Assembly (NCBI RefSeq): GCF_019042215.1
Contig: NZ_JAHQCS010000178.1
Location: forward strand, 1 to 64,000
Reading direction: 5' to 3'
DNA: 64,000 nucleotides
From: Evansella tamaricis
GTDB lineage: Bacteria; Bacillota; Bacilli; Bacillales; Salisediminibacteriaceae
A program made the translations under genes and the position numbers. This document shows positions 17,657-25,342 of this stretch, one piece after another. Below the pieces are notes generated by a model. It saw only the letters and a program-made list of their open reading frames with translations. It was not told the origin of the DNA and did not search any database. Every line of letters starts with the position of its first letter. Within the stretch, counting starts at the first letter, position 1.

Positions 17657-17992
17657 ATGAACTTAAAAAATAATCGTGACCGTGGAGTAATAAAATGGAC
17701 GGCAATGATGCTTCCAGAGCATGTAAAAATGCTTAGAGATTTTGATTATAAGCAACGACAACAACCTAAACCAACATTAGACGAGCAAAAATTAGAGGAA
17801 TATGAATACATTATCTGTGAAGCAATGGAGAATAACACAGAGTTAACGTTTAAGTACTGGAAGAATGGATTTTATGAGGAGTTTACTGGTAGTATTTATT
17901 ACATTGATCACGTTACTAAGAGGTTACATGTTAAGGATAAAAACGAGGATATTGAGTATATTCAAATTGATTGCATAAATTCAATTATTTGA
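17657..17992 (+). CDS. YolD-like family protein
   Basis: 111 aa: NNRDRGVIKWTAMMLPEHVKML is the YolD-like signature, and the C-terminal half is a small beta barrel (ELTFKYWKNGFYEEFTGSIYYIDHVTKRL). YolD genes usually precede a Y-family polymerase (uvrX); none is here. The start at 17657 follows GGAGGG. It is a cargo-block gene, and its role is inferred only from the family. Confidence 0.85.
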   Translation: MNLKNNRDRGVIKWTAMMLPEHVKMLRDFDYKQRQQPKPTLDEQKLEEYEYIICEAMENNTELTFKYWKNGFYEEFTGSIYYIDHVTKRLHVKDKNEDIEYIQIDCINSII

Positions 17993-18019
17993 CACATTAT
18001 TGGATTAATTCCCATAATT

Positions 18020-18112
18020 ACCATGTTATAATTTACCTATTCGACAAAATTCTTTCACATCAAAGTGAAAGGAGAGGGAAAGGACTACTTTAGAGGTGAG
18101 GTAGTCTTTTTT
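18020..18112 (+). ncRNA. Candidate small RNA with own promoter and terminator
   Basis: TTGACA (17989-17994), 18 nt, then CATAAT (18013-18018) makes a good promoter, with a further TATAAT at 18027. The transcript would contain the perfect hairpin CTTTCAC/GTGAAAG (18052-18071), then GAGAGGG, and end at GACTAC/GTAGTC with six T residues. About 90 nt with no open reading frame. It could instead be a leader of the 47-aa gene downstream. Confidence 0.5.
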
Positions 18113-18167
18113 CGTGGATTTTATTATAATAATTTGGGGAATAATAAAAGATAAAAAGGAGATATCA

Positions 18168-18311
18168 ATGACATATAAATTTGTTTTTTCAACAGCGCCT
18201 TCTGATGACGAAAAAGAAAATAACCTATCATTAGAAGAAGTAGAAAAAATTCTTTATTCAATGATTATAAACCACTACAAGTTACATTATAAAAAGAAGG
18301 ATGAATCATAA
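18168..18311 (+). CDS. Hypothetical 47-aa protein
   Basis: MTYKFVFSTAPSDDEKENNL followed by one helix (LEEVEKILYSMIINHYKLHYKKK). AAAAGGAG lies 7 nt upstream of the ATG; a longer in-frame reading has no such site. It is the last cargo gene before the convergent tail genes. No family recognised. Confidence 0.65.
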   Translation: MTYKFVFSTAPSDDEKENNLSLEEVEKILYSMIINHYKLHYKKKDES

Positions 18312-18330
18312 CGTTCACCCTTCTTTTTTA
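18290..18330. terminator. Bidirectional terminator between cargo and tail genes
   Basis: AAGAAGG (18294-18300) and CCTTCTT (18319-18325) form a 7-bp stem with T-runs on both strands, between the convergent 47-aa gene and the Dit gene. Confidence 0.85.
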
Positions 18331-19095
18331 GTATATTTTGAATTGACATTTATAATAAAATTTGCAATTACCTAATACTTTTATTCGGTTTACACCATAA
18401 ACAAGGTTCATCCAGTTAAAGTCAAAATCATTATAATAATTAACATTTGAATTCCACTTCAAGTCATGTATGGTATTATCAATTGTAATCTTTTCTCCAT
18501 CTATTACATTACTTATTGTCATTGTCTTTCCACCGTCAGAAGTATTTACAAAAGTAACATCCCCTTCTCCAACTTTTTCTAAATAGATGATTGGCTGTGT
18601 CTCTAAATCACCATTATTTTGAAAGTTAATCATTGTTCCTTCTTCTGTGTTCTCTGATAAGTCATAAAGTCTAGAAGAAACAAAAGGAGTATATGCATGA
18701 AATGTATCACAACGAAACCACAGTGATAAATACCCTTGTTTTAATCCGTTATGTATTAAATCAAAATCGCCAACCGGTACAGCCTGTAAATACCTGTTTT
18801 GATTGTTGCTAAACACTAGTGGTTGATAATTGTCTTGTAATAACCACCTTGATATTTCTCTAATTTTCTCGTCATTAAAAACTTCATTAAAATACATAAC
18901 TATCGGAAATTCAAGTGGTTCATAGTCAATCGTTTTTAAGTACCGTTTTCCTCCGATGTCTTGATCCTCTATCAAATTCCGGCTACCAATTATTGGATCA
19001 TTATATAAACCTGCACTTGAAGATATATTGATTAATCCCATATCATAAGAATTTATCCCTGCATAGGTGAAATATAGACTACTACTAATTGTCAA
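18328..19095 (-). CDS. Distal tail protein (Dit)
   Basis: 255 aa. The N-terminal half (SYDMGLINISSS ... DYEPLEFPIVMYFNEVF ... ISRWLLQDNYQPLVF) is the Dit/YqbO-like layout that forms the hexameric ring below the tail tube; the C-terminal half is a galectin-like beta domain. TTG at 19095 is the start, with GGGAGG 8 nt upstream. It is the last structural gene: no Tal, baseplate or fibre gene follows, which is unusual. Confidence 0.8.
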   Translation of the reverse strand: MTISSSLYFTYAGINSYDMGLINISSSAGLYNDPIIGSRNLIEDQDIGGKRYLKTIDYEPLEFPIVMYFNEVFNDEKIREISRWLLQDNYQPLVFSNNQNRYLQAVPVGDFDLIHNGLKQGYLSLWFRCDTFHAYTPFVSSRLYDLSENTEEGTMINFQNNGDLETQPIIYLEKVGEGDVTFVNTSDGGKTMTISNVIDGEKITIDNTIHDLKWNSNVNYYNDFDFNWMNLVYGVNRIKVLGNCKFYYKCQFKIY

Positions 19096-19110
19096 AATTA
19101 TAACCTCCCA

Positions 19111-19141
19111 TAAAAAAGAAGGATGAATTAACACCCTTCTT
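19111..19141 (-). terminator. Terminator between tape measure and dit
   Basis: AAGAAGG/CCTTCTT stem with TTTTTTA on the minus strand, between the tape-measure stop and the dit ribosome-binding site. Its stem sequence repeats that of the terminator at 18290-18330, on the other side of dit. Confidence 0.75.
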
Positions 19142-21461
19142 AACCACCTCTGAGTTTTATATAGTCTAATGTTTGTCTAGAAACAAAATTACTAATTTCC
19201 TTTAGTGTTTTGTGATCTAGTTTGTCATGTTTAACTTCAAAATGGAACCTCGGATTAAAATGTATTGTCTGATTTGAATTCTGTTGTAAATATTCATTTT
19301 CTGATAGGGTATCACTTAATGATCTTATTAAGTTATCGGTCATATTTTCAATACTTCCAACTAAACGATTAAATACAGTATCTGCAAAACTATCCATCAT
19401 ACCGAATAGTTTCGAGAGAGGCATAATAGCTTCATGCTCTGAACCTTCTCCAATTAAACTTAGTACCGCATCTGTAGCTATACCACCTTCGGCAAGTGCT
19501 GGTATTTTGGGCAAACTTATTTTTGGCAATGAAGGAACAGAGAATGTTTTTCCACCGATCCCAGGAATCCAGTCGGGAGTAGAAAACGATGGGATTTTAT
19601 CTATCGCATTACCGATTCCATTGATCATTTTTTCCCATCCACCTAAAACCGAGTTAGCAAATCCAATAATTCCATTTATTGGTTTCTTGACTCCATCTCG
19701 AATCCCTTCCCACGCTTTAATAAATCCATTTTTGAATTTATCCGCTCGGTTTTGTATTTTCTCAAAGGAATCTGAAAAGAAACCACTTATTCTGGAAAGT
19801 AAATTGGAAACGGAATCACGTGCTGCTTCTATCGGTGATAAAATGGCATTTTTAATACGTTCAAGTAAATTCGACACTATTTGTCGTACCTTCTCAAATC
19901 CAGCGCTAAATAAATCTTGGTATTTGTTGATTATCTTACCGATAAAGTCCCCAATAAAATTAAGAACTATTTGCACCAAACCTTTTATAAATTTCAATGC
20001 ACCGTCCCAAATTGATTTTAAAGCATCCATTGCTCCTTGCCAATCTCCAGTAAATACAGAAGCAAAAAACTTAACCAATGATAGGATTGTATTTAAGGCA
20101 AAGTCAAAAGCATTCTTTATTAATTTCCAAGCTGTTTCAATTATAGATATAATTATTGGCATGACAAATTCAACAATCTCTTGAATAAATGCAAATACAT
20201 TTTGAACAGCTTCCATAATCTGCTCTCCATGTTCATTCCAAAAATCTAAAATAACTTCCAATTTTTCTTGAACAAAATTAACAACCGCATCCATTACTGT
20301 GAATACTACTTCTTGGATTTTATTAAAGACTTCCATTCCCTTATCTAAAATGGCCTGACCGTGTGTATCCCAAAAATCACGTATAAATTGAATAGCATTG
20401 GACACAAAGTCTTTTACATTTTGAAAAGCATTATTTACCCTGTCTCTAAACTCTTCATTTGTAGCATAGGCACTGGTTAATATGGCAATGAAACCAGCAA
20501 TAGCACCAACAATTAAAGCTACTGGTAAACCAATCGCCCCTATTGCCGTTGCTAACATACCTAAAACCATGATAATAGGAGGAATTACAGCTGCTACTCC
20601 TCCCATGATAAGAATTATCTTCTTTGTTGAACCATCTAAGTTACCAAACCATGTGACTAAATCTCCGACTTTCTCAACAACTTTCGTAGCCATTGGAAGT
20701 AACAACTCTCCAAAATCGGCTGAAACATCTTTTACTTGACCTGTTAACCTCCGCATTTGGTTAGCAAATGAACCACTGGTTCTTTCAGCATCCCCTACGG
20801 CATCTGTTGATTGAGAAAGAATTGTATTATATCTTACTTGCATTTTTTCTGCTTCAGATAAATCCTGGAATTTACCTTGCAAGCCCATTCTTTCCATCTC
20901 TACTGCTATTGTGTTTTCATTGATCACTGCACCTAATGATTGTGCTGCTGTATGGTTTCCGCTAATGGCAGATTCTAAGTTTCTAAGGGCATCAGATTCA
21001 GCTAAGTTGTTAAAAGAAGCTAAGTCAACTCCCAAACTAACAATCTGTTTAGATAAATCTGCCCCCTCATCTCTAGCCATGCCCATACCCACCAACATAT
21101 TTTGAGTAGAACTTAAATAACCTTCAATATCTATCTGTGATCTTCCCCAAGCATCTGCACTTTCTGCTGCAAAGTCACGCATTTCTTGTTCCATTCCATC
21201 AAAAACTACACTAAATTTTCCTCTCATTTCTTCTGCATCACTGGCAACTTTGATAAGGCCTGCTCCAATGCCGACAAGAGGTAAAGTGACTAATGCTGTT
21301 GTCTTTTTCCCAAAGTCAGTCATTTTCTTACCAACATCAGTCATCTTCTTTGAAAAGTTTTTGTTGAAACTTTCTGTCTTTTGAGATGCATCTTTCATAC
21401 CGTTAACAAAAGAGTCTGTTTTGGCGATTAAATTTGTTACAACATTGTATTGTTTACTCAT
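19140..21461 (-). CDS. Tail tape measure protein
   Basis: 773 aa. The N-terminal part (NVVTNLIAKTDSFVNGMKDA ... MRGKFSVVFDGMEQEM) is typical of phage tape measure proteins. There follow a hydrophobic stretch (IILIMGGVAAVIPPIIMVLG, VALIVGAIAGFIAILTSAY) and long helical repeats rich in Phe and Ile. Length sets tail length: about 0.15 nm per residue would give a tail of roughly 115 nm (inference). No lysozyme or peptidase domain is seen. It lies between the tail chaperones and dit, as usual. Confidence 0.93.
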   Translation of the reverse strand: MSKQYNVVTNLIAKTDSFVNGMKDASQKTESFNKNFSKKMTDVGKKMTDFGKKTTALVTLPLVGIGAGLIKVASDAEEMRGKFSVVFDGMEQEMRDFAAESADAWGRSQIDIEGYLSSTQNMLVGMGMARDEGADLSKQIVSLGVDLASFNNLAESDALRNLESAISGNHTAAQSLGAVINENTIAVEMERMGLQGKFQDLSEAEKMQVRYNTILSQSTDAVGDAERTSGSFANQMRRLTGQVKDVSADFGELLLPMATKVVEKVGDLVTWFGNLDGSTKKIILIMGGVAAVIPPIIMVLGMLATAIGAIGLPVALIVGAIAGFIAILTSAYATNEEFRDRVNNAFQNVKDFVSNAIQFIRDFWDTHGQAILDKGMEVFNKIQEVVFTVMDAVVNFVQEKLEVILDFWNEHGEQIMEAVQNVFAFIQEIVEFVMPIIISIIETAWKLIKNAFDFALNTILSLVKFFASVFTGDWQGAMDALKSIWDGALKFIKGLVQIVLNFIGDFIGKIINKYQDLFSAGFEKVRQIVSNLLERIKNAILSPIEAARDSVSNLLSRISGFFSDSFEKIQNRADKFKNGFIKAWEGIRDGVKKPINGIIGFANSVLGGWEKMINGIGNAIDKIPSFSTPDWIPGIGGKTFSVPSLPKISLPKIPALAEGGIATDAVLSLIGEGSEHEAIMPLSKLFGMMDSFADTVFNRLVGSIENMTDNLIRSLSDTLSENEYLQQNSNQTIHFNPRFHFEVKHDKLDHKTLKEISNFVSRQTLDYIKLRGG

Positions 21462-21484
21462 GTTCTCACCGCCTTTCTATGTAC

Positions 21485-21516
21485 AAAAAAATGGAGATGT
21501 CTATTTAGACACCTCC
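21485..21516 (-). terminator. Terminator after the tail chaperone pair
   Basis: GGAG-TGTCT/AGACA-CTCC stem followed on the minus strand by ATTTTTTTG. It overlaps the last codons of the gpT reading frame and may trim tape-measure transcription. Confidence 0.8.
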
Positions 21517-21879
21517 ACTCATTGCTTTCAATTGTTGTTTTGCACGTTTAATTCCCTCAAAATCAGTTTTTTGTTCTGGATGAACGTACTTTCTACTATG
21601 ATGATTTGTACTATCCATTAAGTTTTCTAAGAATTGCTCACGTGATTTCTCTTTCATGTGAGGAACCATTTGAATATTAGCCATCATCAAGTAATTTTGG
21701 TTTTTCTCCTTTTCAATCATTTCTTGAAGTATAAAACTTTCATCTAAAAATGTATTATCAAGTATATAATCCCTTGTCCAACCATAGTTAGAAGCATAAG
21801 TATGTACTACTGATAAGATCATTTCCTGTACCCTTTCATAAAGGGATTTACTTAAACTGGTATGTGGTTCTACGTTTAT
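21505..21879 (-). CDS. Tail assembly chaperone, frameshifted part (gpT of gpGT)
   Basis: This frame is open from the A-run at the end of gpG and encodes 124 residues (INVEPHTSLSKSLYERVQ ... KTDFEGIKRAKQQLKAMSGG). It lies in the -1 frame relative to gpG. In siphophages the equivalent product is made only as a gpG-T fusion by -1 frameshifting and helps the tape measure to assemble. An internal ATG at 21822 has no good ribosome-binding site, so the fusion (about 248 aa) is preferred. The C-terminal KTDFEGI motif recurs in the protein at 32336-32845. Confidence 0.75.
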   Translation of the reverse strand: MNVEPHTSLSKSLYERVQEMILSVVHTYASNYGWTRDYILDNTFLDESFILQEMIEKEKNQNYLMMANIQMVPHMKEKSREQFLENLMDSTNHHSRKYVHPEQKTDFEGIKRAKQQLKAMSGGV

Positions 21880-21885
21880 TTTTTG
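21876..21885 (-). promoter_or_regulatory. Probable programmed -1 frameshift site
   Basis: Minus-strand C AAA AAA TAA: the second AAA is the last sense codon of gpG and the A-run lets its tRNA re-pair one base back on AAA, so that ATA AAC GTA is read next instead of the stop. The downstream frame is then open to 21505 with no stop. Confidence 0.65.
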
Positions 21886-22250
21886 TTCCGTAGAACCGTT
21901 ATTAGGTTTTTTACCTTATCCACAATCGCTTTCACATTGTTTAATTCTAAGATAGTTTCAATCACACCCATAAATTCAACTGGATCTGCATTGTTTAATA
22001 GTTCTTTGTCAACTCCTGAAGCAACTGATACTAATTCAAAAACATCATCTTGTGCTGTAGCAAATAACAAAGGAAATTTAGTAAGTAATTGTTCATTAGA
22101 AAATGATTCTAATTCTTCTTTCGTAAATTGACCTTTTAACTTACCTGGTAAATGCTCTAATGCTAACATTAACTCAGCAAATTTACGCATGGTGAATTTT
22201 CTAATTTCTACTTTTTGACCTGCTACCGTTACTTTTTTAACATCTTTCAT
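21876..22250 (-). CDS. Tail assembly chaperone (gpG-like)
   Basis: 124 aa, starting MKDVKKVTVAGQKVEIRKFT, helical afterwards (MRKFAELMLALEHLPGKLKG). It lies between the tail-tube gene and the tape measure, the position of lambda gpG. It ends in AAC AAA AAA TAA, where a -1 slip continues into the downstream frame. The family is inferred mainly from position and the frameshift. Confidence 0.78.
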   Translation of the reverse strand: MKDVKKVTVAGQKVEIRKFTMRKFAELMLALEHLPGKLKGQFTKEELESFSNEQLLTKFPLLFATAQDDVFELVSVASGVDKELLNNADPVEFMGVIETILELNNVKAIVDKVKNLITVLRNKK

Positions 22251-22273
22251 ATATGTAATTCCTCCTTTATAAT

Positions 22274-22777
22274 TTAAAGTTGTAACTCTTCACCAATTGA
22301 AAAATAATTTCCAGCTTGTGAAGGGTCGGCAGTTTTAGATAATGCTTCAAACTCAATTGTCCAAGTTGACTTTTCTTTTCCATATGTCTTTTCAAAAGGA
22401 CTAACAGGAAATGCCTTGTAAATCACTAAATCATCTTGAGTATCAGTGATATCTGCTCCACGTGGACGAATACGAAGTTCTACTGCTTTATCACGTGCAC
22501 GTTGTCCCAATCTCCCATCCACTAATGCACCAAGCTGATTTGATAACATTGGCATACCAAGTTCTAATTTTTCCTTTGCATAGTCTTCAAGAACAAGTGA
22601 AAAGGTTACTTCCCAACCTTCGAGACTTTTGTCATAGTTAGGGATTTCATACAAATCAATATCTTCATATTGAGGTGTAGCTGTAAAAGTACAAGCCTCT
22701 CCAATCAAATCTACTGCCTTTTCACCATCAACATATACATCACACTTACCATACTGTAACTTAATATCTTCACTCAT
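22274..22777 (-). CDS. Major tail tube protein (paralogue B)
   Basis: 167 aa, mainly beta: YGKCDVYVDGEKAVDLIGEACTF near the start and a C-terminal AFPVSPFEKTYGKEKSTWTI. Position just before the tail chaperones marks it as the main tail tube protein. It shares layout and motifs (x-C-x-V-x-DG, TATPQY/EAIPKY, F-KTY-K, FSIGE/YFIGD) with the protein at 23177-23677. The start at 22777 follows GGAG by 10 nt. Confidence 0.78.
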   Translation of the reverse strand: MSEDIKLQYGKCDVYVDGEKAVDLIGEACTFTATPQYEDIDLYEIPNYDKSLEGWEVTFSLVLEDYAKEKLELGMPMLSNQLGALVDGRLGQRARDKAVELRIRPRGADITDTQDDLVIYKAFPVSPFEKTYGKEKSTWTIEFEALSKTADPSQAGNYFSIGEELQL

Positions 22778-22799
22778 GTATATCACGCTCCAATTTGTT

Positions 22800-23177
22800 T
22801 TATTTTTTGATTAAAAACGCTAATTCTAATGAAAATTGATCTCGTCTATTATCATCTTGATAAAGATAAGACAACTCACTATAGGCATTACTACCCAAAA
22901 TAAAAAAATTACCTAAACGGTAATTCTCTTTGTCGTGGAATATATCCATTATTTGATTCCCATACTCAACACCATCGTTATAGTCCATTGATCTAATCTT
23001 TATTTCAAAGGTTAATTCCCTCGTAGGTGAATATTGAGAAGGTGGATAACCTCCACTATGTATAACTGATACAATCGTATCTGGTGCATCTGGATAATGA
23101 TTTTTCCATAAGTTATTCCCTTCCGTTAATGAAGGAATGTTATCATCGATATACTTTGCAATTTGATCTAACAACAT
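22800..23177 (-). CDS. Tail completion/terminator protein
   Basis: 125 aa: MLLDQIAKYIDDNIPSLTEG ... YPPSQYSPTRELTFEIKIRS ... LGNFFILGSNAYSEL, the pattern of siphophage tail terminator proteins encoded just before the tail tube gene. It starts at the stop of the preceding gene. Unusually it lies between two tube-like paralogues. Its function is inferred from position and overall pattern. Confidence 0.65.
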   Translation of the reverse strand: MLLDQIAKYIDDNIPSLTEGNNLWKNHYPDAPDTIVSVIHSGGYPPSQYSPTRELTFEIKIRSMDYNDGVEYGNQIMDIFHDKENYRLGNFFILGSNAYSELSYLYQDDNRRDQFSLELAFLIKK

Positions 23178-23677
23178 TACTCCACAACCTTTTCGTAATC
23201 ACCAATAAAATAATAAGATTTAAGTTTATTGTCATCAAAAGATTTACTAGGCTGACCAATAAATCTTAATCTCACCTTGTCTTGTCTTTTATCATATGTC
23301 TTTTTGAATGGTATATTAGGATCGGGAATAGCTGAAAAAATTGTAATATCATATTCTTTACTCTCACCAGCATCATAAGGATGGATTGTAATTTGTTTAC
23401 CATCCCTTTCTATCTTTGCAGGATTATCATACAGTCCATGCTCATGATCTTGTAAACCTGGATTAGATAGTTTCATGGTTTCGTATGTCTCATTAGAAAT
23501 GGACATAGTTAACATTACTTTATAATCCTCAAACAAATAAAAGGTTTGCATTTGCCCGCCTTTTAATTCTTGATATTTAGGAATAGCTTCAAATACAACC
23601 TTCTCAGCCAACGGAGATAGGGAAACACCGTCATAAGTAACCTGACACAACCCTATAGGTAAACGTATCTTGTCCAT
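23177..23677 (-). CDS. Tail-tube-like protein (paralogue A)
   Basis: 166 aa: LPIGLCQVTYDGVSLSPLAE, VFEAIPKYQELKGG, FSAIPDPNIPFKKTYDKRQD and a C-terminal YYFIGDYEKVV, matching the tube protein at 22274-22777 motif by motif. It overlaps the neighbouring genes by 1 nt on each side. It may be a second tube subunit, a head-tail interface ring, or a decoration. Confidence 0.65.
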   Translation of the reverse strand: MDKIRLPIGLCQVTYDGVSLSPLAEKVVFEAIPKYQELKGGQMQTFYLFEDYKVMLTMSISNETYETMKLSNPGLQDHEHGLYDNPAKIERDGKQITIHPYDAGESKEYDITIFSAIPDPNIPFKKTYDKRQDKVRLRFIGQPSKSFDDNKLKSYYFIGDYEKVVE

Positions 23678-24075
23678 TAGAATACCTCCTTTGACTTTTC
23701 CATTAACCGCTCCGAATACATTTCACCGTATTTTTTAGAAGGCTTTTCAAGGAACTTCCTTCCCACGTGCATACCATCTACTTTAGGTTTCTTTGCAGAT
23801 ACCGGCCCAAGTTGATAAATGTCTTCATGTCTTCTTAAAGCGTATTCTTTGGAGTAGCCAACTTTTGCTTGGATCTCATTTCCTACTTTTTGAGGCTGTT
23901 CAATACTTCCACTCTCCATCAGTCCACCTTCTTCAAGTGGCGCTAATTGTTGAGATACGGAAAGTAAATCCTCTGCATTTTCTGTCATTCCCTCAATAAG
24001 TTTTGCTTCCAATTTATCTGGTGCTGAATTAAGCATCTTAGCCAAATCATCAAAACTCATGTTGTAAGTAGCCAT
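23677..24075 (-). CDS. HK97 gp10-like tail/neck protein
   Basis: 132 aa: MATYNMSFDDLAKMLNSAPDKLEAKLIEGM, then LAPLEEGGLMESGSIEQPQK and YALRRHEDIYQLG ... FLEKPSKKYGEMY. This arrangement (long first helix, 'P-x-x-x-G-x-L', 'F-L-x-x-P') is that of the HK97 gp10/minor tail family. The start at 24075 overlaps the previous stop (TAATG). Confidence 0.72.
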   Translation of the reverse strand: MATYNMSFDDLAKMLNSAPDKLEAKLIEGMTENAEDLLSVSQQLAPLEEGGLMESGSIEQPQKVGNEIQAKVGYSKEYALRRHEDIYQLGPVSAKKPKVDGMHVGRKFLEKPSKKYGEMYSERLMEKSKEVF

Positions 24076-24371
24076 TAGCAATACACCACCAATCTGTTAG
24101 GTGTACCGTCCAAATGATATTTAGGTTGTATCGAAATAATTTGATGTTCACCTTTATAACCAATTAAACAGTCAAAATTGATTTCTGTTTCAGGAGAAAA
24201 CCAAAATTGTAATTTAGATACAACTTCCTCTGCTGCTTGATTTTTCACCATTTTAAATTCTTCTTTTATCCTACATGGGGTGGGAATAGGCTCACCCTTT
24301 TGAGGTTTACCATAGGAATCTTTTGTAAAAGGGATGATTAAACACTCTTGGTTTAAGAAGTCATTAATCAT
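24075..24371 (-). CDS. Head-tail joining (stopper-like) protein
   Basis: 98 aa: NQECLIIPFTKDSYGKPQKG ... PCRIKEEF ... LQFWFSPETEINFDCLIGYKG, the small beta-barrel pattern of head closure proteins. It overlaps both neighbours by a few nucleotides and lies between the connector and the gp10-like gene, where such a protein belongs. Confidence 0.65.
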   Translation of the reverse strand: MINDFLNQECLIIPFTKDSYGKPQKGEPIPTPCRIKEEFKMVKNQAAEEVVSKLQFWFSPETEINFDCLIGYKGEHQIISIQPKYHLDGTPNRLVVYC

Positions 24372-24724
24372 ACTATCTTACCTATATTCTTTTTGATAAT
24401 AGGCTTTAAAAATCCAATCACAATAGGAGAAAATATAGCATTATTCATCTGGATGTGTATATCATCTATACGGTAATCATGTATACCTTCATTTTGAAGT
24501 TGAAAACGTTCTTTAGAGAATGTTAGTAAGTGCAAAGCTTGTTCACAAACAGCATGAAAATAAGCTGTAGTTCCCTCTGCATTTTCACGCAAAGTAAAGT
24601 GACCTTTGATTAAATTTTCTGCTGTATGTAAAGCATTTTCTTTTACTTGCTCATTGAAAGTTGACCACTTTTCGCACTGGAGATGATTAAGGAAATACTC
24701 ATCAGCTTGATTTAAACTAATCAT
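24368..24724 (-). CDS. Head-tail connector (adaptor-like) protein
   Basis: 118 aa, helical first half (LNQADEYFLNHLQCEKW ... VKENALHTAENLIKG), in the position of the gp6/gp15-like adaptor that binds the portal. It overlaps the following gene by 4 nt. The family is assigned by position and helix pattern only. Confidence 0.6.
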   Translation of the reverse strand: MISLNQADEYFLNHLQCEKWSTFNEQVKENALHTAENLIKGHFTLRENAEGTTAYFHAVCEQALHLLTFSKERFQLQNEGIHDYRIDDIHIQMNNAIFSPIVIGFLKPIIKKNIGKIV

Positions 24725-25047
24725 CTGTTATCAACTCCAAACATTTCGATTGTTACTTCTTTGTCTGAATCTGAATCATTAGTCAATTGCACCTTTAACC
24801 TATCAATTAAACTTAGAGATTCACCATAGAAGTTTCTAAAATCAATATAACCGTTAGTACCGATTTCATTTCCATCAATCGTAACCTCTTCTATGATAAG
24901 AGGACTACTTTGATAACAAACAATGTTCAATGTACAAATTTTCCATTCCCATCGTTGATCAATAGGTACTTCATATTCAACAGTTTCTGTCGAATTAGCT
25001 GAAATAGTTTCATTGATTATTATTTTCAAAGGCTTTGAAATTGGCAT
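24721..25047 (-). CDS. Hypothetical beta-rich virion-associated protein
   Basis: 108 aa, nearly all beta (LKIIINETISANSTETVEYE ... IEEVTIDGNEIGTNGYIDF ... KEVTIEMFGVDN), resembling jelly-roll decoration or fibre-like domains. The start at 25047 follows AAGGTG. It is located between capsid and connector genes, so a head decoration role is possible but not shown. Confidence 0.6.
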   Translation of the reverse strand: MPISKPLKIIINETISANSTETVEYEVPIDQRWEWKICTLNIVCYQSSPLIIEEVTIDGNEIGTNGYIDFRNFYGESLSLIDRLKVQLTNDSDSDKEVTIEMFGVDNR

Positions 25048-25052
25048 AGTTA

Positions 25053-25340
25053 TCACCTTGCTTCCAATTTAGAAATAAGCTTTTGCTTACCCATATTCGA
25101 ATAACCTTTGACACCTTGTTCCTTTGCTAATGCTTTTAATTCTTTCAAGTCCATGTTATCTAAGTCATTAGATTGACCTTTGTTTTCTTCATCCTTCTTT
25201 TCATTGTTCTTAATGGTATATCCTTTTCGTTTAAAGTAATCAAGAGAGTAAGGGGAATTAGTTTCCCCTACTCCCTCAACAAAAGTGACATTTGCTACCA
25301 CTCCATTAAAATTCTTGTTTGGAGAATAGACTTTTGTCAT
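25053..25340 (-). CDS. Small protein with C-terminal SAP/HeH-like motif
   Basis: 95 aa: an N-terminal part starting TKVYSPNKNFNGVVANVTF (phage 'YSPNK-NG' type), a charged linker, then LDNMDLKELKALAKEQGVKG and MGKQKLISKLEAR, a HeH/SAP-like helix-extended-loop-helix motif. Such proteins sit after the capsid gene in many Firmicute phages. The function is unknown; nucleic-acid contact is plausible. Confidence 0.72.
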   Translation of the reverse strand: MTKVYSPNKNFNGVVANVTFVEGVGETNSPYSLDYFKRKGYTIKNNEKKDEENKGQSNDLDNMDLKELKALAKEQGVKGYSNMGKQKLISKLEAR

Positions 25341-25342
25341 TA

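Noticed and set aside
19507-20184. 225-codon + strand frame inside the tape measure gene
   Set aside because: It is an antisense shadow of the long tape measure gene, with a composition that mirrors it.
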